From the NCBI GenBank assembly GCA_007129945.1, contig SKUN01000132.1, forward strand, positions 1 through 41,191: a stretch of DNA of 41,191 nt. Reading direction: 5' to 3'. The notes beneath the pieces are model-generated. The model was not told the DNA's origin and ran no database searches. It worked only from the letters and a program-made list of their open reading frames with translations. Positions 1-7,034 of the stretch are shown in pieces. This stretch comes from Bacteroidales bacterium. Lineage in GTDB: Bacteria > Bacteroidota > Bacteroidia > Bacteroidales > UBA7960. The first letter of the stretch is position 1, and every line of letters starts with the position of its first letter. Position numbers and translations under genes: made by a program.

Positions 1-1168
1 AAAGATCAGGGATATTTTTCCGGATATCACGGCCTTTTCTTTTGATTAGCCATATGGCCAGGGCTACAAATAACAGATTCAGCAATAACCATGAATATCC
101 GTGGGCAAAATTGAAAAAGAACCCCACATACCTTGAATCAGGAATTTCAAGGCGAATCTCAAACGGAAACAACCTTGCAAACATTCTGTGATCAGGTCTT
201 TCGTGCCTTGGCTCCCAAGTTGTTTCATAAGTGTCAATTACTTCATACACATCATCTATCCTTATTACCTTCATAAAATCCTCCCCGATAACACTGATGG
301 TTTTTCCGAAAAGATCATGCCTTATCCGCAACCTGTCTCTATTCCTGTCAAACCCCTCAACAGGTAGTTTTTGAAGATAATACACCTCGTCAAGTATCAC
401 ATACACTTCATTGTCTTCAGTATACAGGTAGGCATAAAACTCTTCCGTACGCATATCTACAGATTCAATAAAGACAATATCCATATCCTCAGGGATATCA
501 ATACGCGCAACATAAGGTTCTCCTCTGATCTTTTTAAGGTGATACAAATCGCCCTCGTCATCCTTGATAAAATATCCCTCATCCTTGCTTTTCATCACTG
601 TGGGTATCCCGGCTATCAGCTGGGCGGGAAAGGAAAAGCCCTTTTCAAGTAATGCATCGTTAAAAATCCGGCTCTTTTCCTTGTCCACCTCATTGGTCTC
701 TGCCACAATGAACTCAATCCTGTTTTTCAGACGGAAAAAATCTTCAGGCAGAGACAACCCTACCCGTCCGCTCTCCGCTTCGATGAGAGGCAATAGCACA
801 GATTCAGGGGTATTAATGTTTCGGGGTATGTAACTATAGCTCCCACGATGTGTGCTGATAGTTGCATGATCCATAGGAACACCCTTCAGGCTATCCGGCA
901 TCGTACCATCGGCGGCAAGCTGCCTGAAAAACATCAGCGGGAGTTTTTGCTCCACCTCTTCACTGGTGTAGGTGTTTCCTGATGCATCTTTACGTATCAC
1001 ACCATCCTCACCGGGCTGTACAATAATAAAATCATCAATTACGTGGCTGAACATTACATTCGGGACAGGTCTGCTTTCCTGAAAAATGGTCCAATACAGA
1101 TCAGGAATGGCCATGGCAGTCACAATCACTCCAATAATAACTAAAACAAATCGGCTTATTTTAACCAT
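1..1168 (-). CDS. DUF4857 domain protein, part of ABC export locus (3' end beyond window)
   Basis: I translated this from the minus strand; it is absent from the ORF track because its stop lies beyond position 1. The visible 389 codons begin MVKISRFVLVIIGVIVTAMA, an N-terminal membrane helix. A long extracytoplasmic region follows, and a second hydrophobic segment (GYSWLLLNLLFVALAIWLIK) lies close to the visible end, followed by basic residues. The layout and its place behind an ABC ATPase and permease match Bacteroidota DUF4857 proteins, whose function is unknown. The start ATG overlaps the stop of the upstream permease gene (ATGGTTAA), so translation is probably coupled. It is likely the last or near-last gene of the sigma-factor operon. 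Family assignment is from memory of the family and its context. The role, perhaps a periplasmic partner of the transporter, is inferred. Confidence 0.75.
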   Translation of the reverse strand, partial: MVKISRFVLVIIGVIVTAMAIPDLYWTIFQESRPVPNVMFSHVIDDFIIVQPGEDGVIRKDASGNTYTSEEVEQKLPLMFFRQLAADGTMPDSLKGVPMDHATISTHRGSYSYIPRNINTPESVLLPLIEAESGRVGLSLPEDFFRLKNRIEFIVAETNEVDKEKSRIFNDALLEKGFSFPAQLIAGIPTVMKSKDEGYFIKDDEGDLYHLKKIRGEPYVARIDIPEDMDIVFIESVDMRTEEFYAYLYTEDNEVYVILDEVYYLQKLPVEGFDRNRDRLRIRHDLFGKTISVIGEDFMKVIRIDDVYEVIDTYETTWEPRHERPDHRMFARLFPFEIRLEIPDSRYVGFFFNFAHGYSWLLLNLLFVALAIWLIKRKGRDIRKNIPDL

Positions 1169-1838
1169 GATGCATCTCCCCCTTTCTGAACCTGTAACCA
1201 GAAAACAAAATAACAATTACCGTAATTACGGCCATAAGAGCAAATACCCAGAGAACCTTGGTATACGCCAATGGAACCACACGAATATAAAACTGGGTTA
1301 CAAATCCGTAGGCAATTACGGCGTACAGCACCCGATAAAGCCACAGGGGTTCAAGCATAATCAATGCAGCAAGTGAGTAAGCAGCCAACCCTCCCAAAAA
1401 CCAGGGTAGTATTGTAGTCAGCATCATATGAATGATTTCCGGAGGAAAATAGACCGCACTTCCAATTATAAACACCAATAAATATGTGGCAAAGACTGCC
1501 AAAAGACAAACCAGCCCGAACCCGTGCTGTATCAGCAGAACTTTATTTTCACGGATCGGGAGGTGAAAAGTGAGTTTGATCCGCTGGCTCACAATTTCGG
1601 GGAAATACTGTGCAATCGCAAGTCCCAACCCGGCAAGAAGCGGAATATACTTCAGTGACGCTGCATAGTTCGCACCTTGAATAATGATCCGGTACCAGTA
1701 ATCGTGAGCATCCATAAAGCGAACACCATATCGTACATTCAAAAAAATGTTCCCCAATACTATTAAACCAAGCAAAAGAAATAAAGCCAACGCCCATCGA
1801 ATCTTGAGCCATTCTTTATAAAAAATCGATCTATACAT
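1161..1838 (-). CDS. ABC transporter permease-like integral membrane protein
   Basis: This 225-residue protein is strongly hydrophobic with about six membrane helices, beginning after a short amphipathic N-terminus (MYRSIFYKEWLKIRW) typical of ABC-2 type permeases. It lies 24 bases downstream of the ATPase gene and overlaps the DUF4857 start, so the three probably form one membrane complex. No conserved motif reveals the substrate. Efflux or membrane-stress functions are plausible because the operon starts with an ECF sigma factor, but that is inference. The C-terminus is short and basic (YRFRKGEMHHG). Confidence 0.75.
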   Translation of the reverse strand: MYRSIFYKEWLKIRWALALFLLLGLIVLGNIFLNVRYGVRFMDAHDYWYRIIIQGANYAASLKYIPLLAGLGLAIAQYFPEIVSQRIKLTFHLPIRENKVLLIQHGFGLVCLLAVFATYLLVFIIGSAVYFPPEIIHMMLTTILPWFLGGLAAYSLAALIMLEPLWLYRVLYAVIAYGFVTQFYIRVVPLAYTKVLWVFALMAVITVIVILFSGYRFRKGEMHHG

Positions 1839-1862
1839 AATTGCAAGTTTTTCTGATTAAGA

Positions 1863-2756
1863 TTAATACATTCCGGTAAGACCAATAAAAGCATCCTCCA
1901 GGTTCATTTCCTTTTCTTCAATTGATCTAATGGCAATACCCTGACCAGACAAAAAGCCTTTAACCGCCGATATGTCCTGGTAACCATAAAAAGACACTTT
2001 GTCATTGATCTGCTCGATATTTACCGCCAGGTCTGTTTCGGGAAATTCCATATCCGGATTCTCCAGAACAATTTCATACTGACAGAATTTTTCCATAAAT
2101 TCTTCAACCGGCTGCTGTGCCAGAATACGGTTGTAATCCATGATCAATACATCATCTATAAGCCTTTCCATGTCCTGGATAATGTGAGAGGTTACAAAAA
2201 CGGTCTTATTGTTGGCCTTGGCATATTCACGCAAATAGTCAATAAAAAGGCGTCGGTAACCCGGATCAAGACCCATGGAGAAATCATCCAGTACCAGCAA
2301 CTGTGGATCCTGAGCCAGAATAAGTCCCAGGGCCACCTGCGAACGTTGTCCGCATGACATCCGCGATATTTTTTGTGTGGGAGTGACCTGAAGTTTCGAC
2401 AATAACTCCCAATAGGGCTCACTGTTCCACCTGGAATAACATCCAGAATAAAACTTTTCAATCTGATGCACATTCATGAATGCGTATTGAATATGCCCCT
2501 CAATCAGAAACCCGATCTTTTCTTTGGTGGCAGGAGTCAGATGCTGGGAATTCTCCCCATAGATCAGACATTCACCGGCCGTAGGATGCAGAAAACCATT
2601 CATGATATTGATGGTAGTGGACTTACCGGCACCATTTTTACCAAGCAACCCGAGAATTTTTCCCTCCCCGACCTTAAAACTCAGGTTCTCATACACGAGT
2701 TTTTTACCGTAATAGTGGGTCAGGTTGTTACATTCAATTGCGTACATAGAATTCAT
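1863..2756 (-). CDS. ABC transporter ATP-binding protein
   Basis: A 297-residue ABC ATPase. Walker A is GKNGAGKST (residues 39-47), the signature is MSCGQ (133-137) in place of LSGGQ, Walker B is LLVLDD (153-158), the D-loop is SMGLDP (160-165) and the H-loop histidine is H191. The residue after the Walker B aspartate, normally the catalytic glutamate, is aspartate. The last ~90 residues form the extra domain common in drug- or lipid-exporter ATPases of the ABC-2 class. The start could be Met1 or Met4 (MYAIEC); nothing in the sequence decides. It presumably drives the permease encoded next. Substrate unknown. Confidence 0.9.
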   Translation of the reverse strand: MNSMYAIECNNLTHYYGKKLVYENLSFKVGEGKILGLLGKNGAGKSTTINIMNGFLHPTAGECLIYGENSQHLTPATKEKIGFLIEGHIQYAFMNVHQIEKFYSGCYSRWNSEPYWELLSKLQVTPTQKISRMSCGQRSQVALGLILAQDPQLLVLDDFSMGLDPGYRRLFIDYLREYAKANNKTVFVTSHIIQDMERLIDDVLIMDYNRILAQQPVEEFMEKFCQYEIVLENPDMEFPETDLAVNIEQINDKVSFYGYQDISAVKGFLSGQGIAIRSIEEKEMNLEDAFIGLTGMY

Positions 2757-2774
2757 ATTAATTTGTAAAGAGAA

Positions 2775-3326
2775 TCATTCATTTTGCGAAAGCGGAAAAT
2801 TCATCTGGCCAAGAATCTCCAGTCTTTCCTTCCTCGGACAATCCACACGATTACATTGCTCACACCTGGCCTCCAGTTGCATGATCATTTTAAAAAGGCT
2901 TGCCAGCATGGTGTTTTGATCTTCCGTACATACACTCCTGACATTATCAAAATATTCGACGGTTAGATTTTTAAGGTTGGTATGCATGGTTCCGATACGC
3001 CTTGTCAAACGCTCAATTTTCACAGGATCCGGATCCTGCCTGGCCATTTCTTCAAGCAGACTAATATTCGCATCGCACAAAAGATCCAGGGTATAATTAT
3101 ACCTCCTGAAAGTTCGGTCACTCTGCTGTACAACCTCATAATATTGTTCGTCTGTCAAATCCAGCTGTTCTTTCAGAAAACGAATAGAACGGATATCTTT
3201 GCGCTTTTGATCAGACTTGCCCTCCGCAGAAGCGGTCAGCAGTATAGTGGCCAGGGCGGTGACATTCACTACCAGTAATGCATAATTCAACCATTGAATA
3301 TGCCTGAATGGACGATTAATTGACAT
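2775..3326 (-). CDS. Membrane-anchored periplasmic Spy/CnrR-like protein
   Basis: 183 residues with one N-terminal membrane helix (about residues 13-31), then a helical periplasmic domain carrying an LTDEQ motif (residues 57-61) of the kind seen in the LTxxQ/Spy-CpxP and heavy-metal-sensor (CnrR/RcnX-like) families. Five cysteines are present, three of them clustered as CEQCNRVDC (155-163), which suggests metal binding or redox sensing. It sits 12 bases after the secreted-protein gene in the sigma operon. Proteins of this kind commonly accompany ECF sigma/anti-sigma pairs in Bacteroidota. Family membership is inferred from layout and motif, not from a search. Confidence 0.65.
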   Translation of the reverse strand: MSINRPFRHIQWLNYALLVVNVTALATILLTASAEGKSDQKRKDIRSIRFLKEQLDLTDEQYYEVVQQSDRTFRRYNYTLDLLCDANISLLEEMARQDPDPVKIERLTRRIGTMHTNLKNLTVEYFDNVRSVCTEDQNTMLASLFKMIMQLEARCEQCNRVDCPRKERLEILGQMNFPLSQNE

Positions 3327-3338
3327 GATTACAGGGTG

Positions 3339-3752
3339 TTAATCTATGAGCCAGCCTTTTTCCTTTAAGTAGTTTTCTGCCTCTTCTTTGCTCCGGAAAA
3401 CCTCCTCCGGGTCACTGCCCCACCAGGTTTCCCCATAAGTAACTCCCATTGCTTCACATCCTTCACGATCACCCAGACTGATATTCTCCATGGCCCTGAG
3501 CCTGACCTGATCTTCGGCAACAACGACTATCCGGGCATGCAGCGGCCGTCCCAGTGTTGTACCATCCGGCAAAACAAAAACTGCAATGGTGTAGCAGTAT
3601 TCACCCCTCTCAACCCAATCCGGAAAGCCGGATGGTGTATCCTGCACGGGTGAAGAATAATTGTTTGCCCCATTAATGGAATTGGCGGCGGTACTTGCAG
3701 GAGAAAGAATTGAAACAACAAAAAAAGCGATAAGCAAAACACTGGTTTTCAT
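3339..3752 (-). CDS. Secreted protein of unknown function
   Basis: 137 residues with a clear signal peptide (MKTSVLLIAFFVVSILSPASTA) and a small mature domain. The mature part has two cysteines that could form a disulfide (EYCYTIAVF and EGCEAMG), a tryptophan-rich stretch (ETWWGSDPEEVF) and a C-terminal segment (SKEEAENYLKEKGW) that looks like a small helical repeat. I do not recognise the family. It lies between the putative anti-sigma gene and the Spy/CnrR-like gene and is probably a periplasmic component of the same stress module. Confidence 0.7.
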   Translation of the reverse strand: MKTSVLLIAFFVVSILSPASTAANSINGANNYSSPVQDTPSGFPDWVERGEYCYTIAVFVLPDGTTLGRPLHARIVVVAEDQVRLRAMENISLGDREGCEAMGVTYGETWWGSDPEEVFRSKEEAENYLKEKGWLID

Positions 3753-3794
3753 AAGAATATGATAAGATTAGAAAAACAACTATGACAACTATTT

Positions 3795-4100
3795 CTAAAT
3801 TTCATAAAAGAAAAATGTTTTCTCAGGAACGGAATACAGGTTGTGGATTTCCTGGAATTCTTTCAAGGAGTTCTCTCTTTGACCAAATCGGTCACTCATG
3901 GCATGTCCTGATCCGATCAAAACTCCCACGCTGACACACAGGATAAACATTGCAGCCATTCCGGCGAAACGAAGTCTGTACACAAACACAGACCCTGGTC
4001 GGATTCTCTCTTCGTCAATCCGTTCCATGACGCGATCAGCAAACCCATCTGATGCCCTGAGGCAAACAGTTGCTTTTAGAGATGACTTGTAGCTTTGCAT
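3795..4100 (-). CDS. Small single-pass membrane protein, putative anti-sigma factor
   Basis: 101 residues. A cytoplasmic N-terminal segment of about 40 residues containing an FADRVMERIDEER helix is followed by one membrane helix (FAGMAAMFILCVSVGVLIGSG) and a short periplasmic tail. It lies directly downstream of an ECF sigma gene (57-base gap), the usual place of the cognate anti-sigma factor. It is shorter than typical zinc-binding anti-sigma proteins and lacks the HxxxCxxC motif, so the role is inferred from position and topology only. Confidence 0.6.
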   Translation of the reverse strand: MQSYKSSLKATVCLRASDGFADRVMERIDEERIRPGSVFVYRLRFAGMAAMFILCVSVGVLIGSGHAMSDRFGQRENSLKEFQEIHNLYSVPEKTFFFYEI

Positions 4101-4157
4101 CGGTTCACTTCCCTTTTATATAACTGACAATGTTCCGGCTAAAAAATTGCGCTGATT

Positions 4158-4736
4158 TTAAAAAAAATCATCAGAATATCTTCTGCATTTCTTTTTTAAA
4201 TTAGATTTTGCCCTGAATATCAGTGACTCCACACAAGACAGGGAAACCTTCAACACATCTGCAATTTCTTTGTAAGAGAGATCTTCAAAATGGTGGAGAA
4301 TAAATGCTTTCTGCTGCCGCGCTGGCAACCCGGACAATGCATCCTTAAAAATATGCATCCGCTCCTCCCGCACCATGGCCTGATGCGGATCTGCTTCCGG
4401 ACAAAGAATTCGTGGCATATGTTTACAGTCTTTTCCCGGAGCAATATGATCCAGAAACAGTACCTTTTTTAAAAGCCGGTTCTTTTTCTGAAAGTTAATG
4501 GATTTGTTCAGGGCCATACGATAAAGCCAGAAAGAAAGTTTTTCCCCGTTTTGCAGTGATGAAATAGAACGATAAGCCTCAATAAACACTTCCTGGGCAA
4601 TGTCCTCTGCGTCAGCGGCGTTGTGTAAAACCCGAAAACAAGAATTGATTACAAGGTCCTGATACCTGTTGATCAGCACCCGCATGGCCGCTTGATTACC
4701 GGCAAGAATCTCCTCTACGATTTCCTGATCACACAT
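4158..4736 (-). CDS. ECF-type RNA polymerase sigma factor
   Basis: 192 residues with the two-domain ECF layout. Region 2 includes ADAEDIAQEVFIEAYRS (residues 41-57). Region 4 includes LPARQQKAFILHHFEDLSYK and the helix-turn-helix IADVLKVSLSCVESLIFRAK. The linker holds an unusual group of cysteines and histidines (H97, C104, H106, C112, H118). It heads a seven-gene minus-strand operon with a likely anti-sigma factor, periplasmic proteins and an ABC exporter, so its regulon probably includes its own operon. A near-palindrome lies about 23 bases upstream of the start. Confidence 0.92.
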   Translation of the reverse strand: MCDQEIVEEILAGNQAAMRVLINRYQDLVINSCFRVLHNAADAEDIAQEVFIEAYRSISSLQNGEKLSFWLYRMALNKSINFQKKNRLLKKVLFLDHIAPGKDCKHMPRILCPEADPHQAMVREERMHIFKDALSGLPARQQKAFILHHFEDLSYKEIADVLKVSLSCVESLIFRAKSNLKKKCRRYSDDFF

Positions 4737-4758
4737 TGTAACACCCCATAAAGTTGCC

Positions 4759-4774
4759 TGGGTTAATTAGCCCA
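4759..4774. promoter_or_regulatory. Near-palindrome upstream of the sigma gene
   Basis: TGGGTTAATTAGCCCA is a 16-base dyad with one mismatched pair, in the 64-base gap between the end of the S46 peptidase gene and the sigma start. It could be an operator or part of a weak terminator (the minus strand has TTTT just before it). I see no consensus -7 box here, so a dedicated sigma-type promoter is possible. Confidence 0.25.
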
Positions 4775-4800
4775 AAACACCGGACCCCATTCATATGCCG

Positions 4801-6996
4801 CTAATTGAGACCAGGTATAGTCATCTCCTCCAGGAGGTAGCCGGCCCCGGCATATTGATCAATAATAAAGAGCACATAACGTATGTCCACACTGATGGCT
4901 CGCTGAAGTTCAGGAGCATAGGCTATGTCCGAAGACATGGCTTCCCAGTTTCCGTCGTAGGCAATCCCTACCAATTCCCCCCGACTATTCAGCACAGGGC
5001 TTCCGGAATTGCCTCCGGAAATATCAATATTTGAAAGAAATGAAACCGGCAATATCCCACCATCACCGTAGGGACCAAAATCTCCTGTGCTCAGCAATTC
5101 GATAAGCTTATCCGAAGTGCTGTATAAATCGGGATGCATCGTAACTTTTTCGATAATCCCTTTATGAGTTGTAAAAGGCTCGTAGATAACCGCATCATGG
5201 GGTTCATACCCTAAAACACTTCCGTAAGTAACCCGCATGGTAAAATTGGCATCAGGATATAAGCTTCGCTCAGTGATCATCTCATTAAGGGCTTCATACC
5301 AAAGTCTTTTGCCGGGAATCAGGTAACGCTGGTTAATTTCCGTATTATGCTGCCGGAGTTCTACTGCTTTACTGAATACTGAATTGGTAAAATGAAAGCC
5401 AACATCCCGACGTAACACTTCACGATCCGGGTTTTGAAGAAAGGTTTCCATTCTCCGCCTGTCGGTCAAAACGGAGGTTTCAAACATATATTCAATAAAA
5501 CGGTCAGTACAGCCCTCAAATTCCCGGTCTATTACACGGAGAAAGGCGGGTTGGTGATCTTCAGGAAGCTCATTGATTACATAAGGCAGCATTACTTTAA
5601 GAACTTTCTTTTCCGTTGGCATATGATAGGCAAAGAAGTTGCCCAGGGCATCCTGAAGTCCCGCAATGAAGCGCTCAATGGCCACCTCATCAGGCTCCCC
5701 GGCCGATAGCTGATTATTTAGTGTGTTCAATCGCCTTCCGAAAGGAAAGTAACTCTGACTTCCTACCAGTGCCTCCATGAGCAAACGATGACTGTAGGCT
5801 TTCTCCCTTCTTTCACTCATGGCATGTTCGATAAGGGCGAGGGCATCTCCAAATGTTTCCTCGCGTTGCGGATCCCGGGCCACCCATTGGCTAAACCTGT
5901 CCTCCAGCTCACGGGCATCCTCGATCACGCCAAGATTCCTCAACGCTTTATTCTGTCCTACAGAATATTTCCAGTAATTACTGGAATTAAAATAACGGGA
6001 CGCATACTGCAACCTGATCGCATCATCACTATCCATGGCCTCGCGCCATATTTCCTGCCGCTTCCCCCGGATTTCAGCACGGATTATGTTACCCACTTCT
6101 TTTTCCTCTAAAATCTCATACGAAGTCAGGTAACGGGTGGTTGCACCTGGATACCCCATGGCCATTACAAAGTCTTCCTCTTCAGGCCCCTCAAGGGTAA
6201 TCGGGAAATAATGAGCCGGTTCATAAGGGATGTTATTTTCATCATAAAAGTCAGATGGATGGCCGTCAGGTTCCACATAAACACGAAACAAGGCAAAATC
6301 GGCATTGTGATTCGGCCACTCCCAGTTGTCTTCATCTCCACCAAACTGACCGATTGAATTTGGTGGTGCACCAACCAGCCGCACATCAGAATAATCCTGA
6401 TATACGAAAAGCAGGTACTGTCCGACGTCACCCATCCTGAAAAGTTCTACCGCCCCCCTGTAGGGTCCTTCGGCAGAAACCTCCCGCTGGATAGTGCTTC
6501 GCTTTTGCCGAATGGCACGATTTCTCTCACCTTCGTCCATATCATCGGAAGGAGCAGCAAGCACCCTGTCGGTAACGTCTTCTATTCGCTTCAGGAAAGA
6601 AACGGAAAGCCCAGGCACATGCATCTCTTCTTCCCGGTTCATTGCCCAGAATCCTTCATGCAAGTAGTCATTTTCGCTGCTGCTTAAGGCCTGGAACAAA
6701 TCCACTCCACAATGGTGGTTGGTCAGCAATAACCCTTCTGGTGAGATGATTTCTCCGGTGCATCCGCTGCCAAATATGACTACTGCATCTTTAAGGCTTG
6801 ACTCATTGACCGAATAAATTTGCTCTGAAGTCAATTCAAGTCCAAGCTCCACCATATCATCCATGATCAGCTCCTCCAGATAGGGCAACAGCCACATTCC
6901 TTCATCTGCCTTCAGCTGAGGTTTGGCTGTCAATAAAAAAAAGGAACAAAGAATCAGGGAAGAATACTTATTAAAAGTTTTGGAACAGAAATGCAT
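4801..6996 (-). CDS. S46 family dipeptidyl-peptidase (DPP7-like)
   Basis: A 731-residue exported serine exopeptidase that would remove dipeptides from the N-termini of oligopeptides in the periplasm. A signal peptide ends before DEGMWLL (residue ~31), the usual mature start of S46 enzymes. The catalytic triad is seen as TNHHC (His95), HNADF (Asp233) and GGNSGSP (Ser664). Cysteines at 79 (GSGCTG) and 96 (NHHC) match the conserved active-site disulfide. Eighteen residues after the catalytic serine is glycine (YDGNWE). That position is Arg673 in P. gingivalis DPP11 and Gly in DPP7, so preference for hydrophobic or aliphatic P1 residues rather than Asp/Glu is expected. A second S46 gene lies 38 bases upstream in the same operon. 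Confidence 0.93.
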   Translation of the reverse strand: MHFCSKTFNKYSSLILCSFFLLTAKPQLKADEGMWLLPYLEELIMDDMVELGLELTSEQIYSVNESSLKDAVVIFGSGCTGEIISPEGLLLTNHHCGVDLFQALSSSENDYLHEGFWAMNREEEMHVPGLSVSFLKRIEDVTDRVLAAPSDDMDEGERNRAIRQKRSTIQREVSAEGPYRGAVELFRMGDVGQYLLFVYQDYSDVRLVGAPPNSIGQFGGDEDNWEWPNHNADFALFRVYVEPDGHPSDFYDENNIPYEPAHYFPITLEGPEEEDFVMAMGYPGATTRYLTSYEILEEKEVGNIIRAEIRGKRQEIWREAMDSDDAIRLQYASRYFNSSNYWKYSVGQNKALRNLGVIEDARELEDRFSQWVARDPQREETFGDALALIEHAMSERREKAYSHRLLMEALVGSQSYFPFGRRLNTLNNQLSAGEPDEVAIERFIAGLQDALGNFFAYHMPTEKKVLKVMLPYVINELPEDHQPAFLRVIDREFEGCTDRFIEYMFETSVLTDRRRMETFLQNPDREVLRRDVGFHFTNSVFSKAVELRQHNTEINQRYLIPGKRLWYEALNEMITERSLYPDANFTMRVTYGSVLGYEPHDAVIYEPFTTHKGIIEKVTMHPDLYSTSDKLIELLSTGDFGPYGDGGILPVSFLSNIDISGGNSGSPVLNSRGELVGIAYDGNWEAMSSDIAYAPELQRAISVDIRYVLFIIDQYAGAGYLLEEMTIPGLN

Positions 6997-7034
6997 AAAA
7001 AAGGTATTTAGGTAAATAAAACTGGTGAGCCGAT

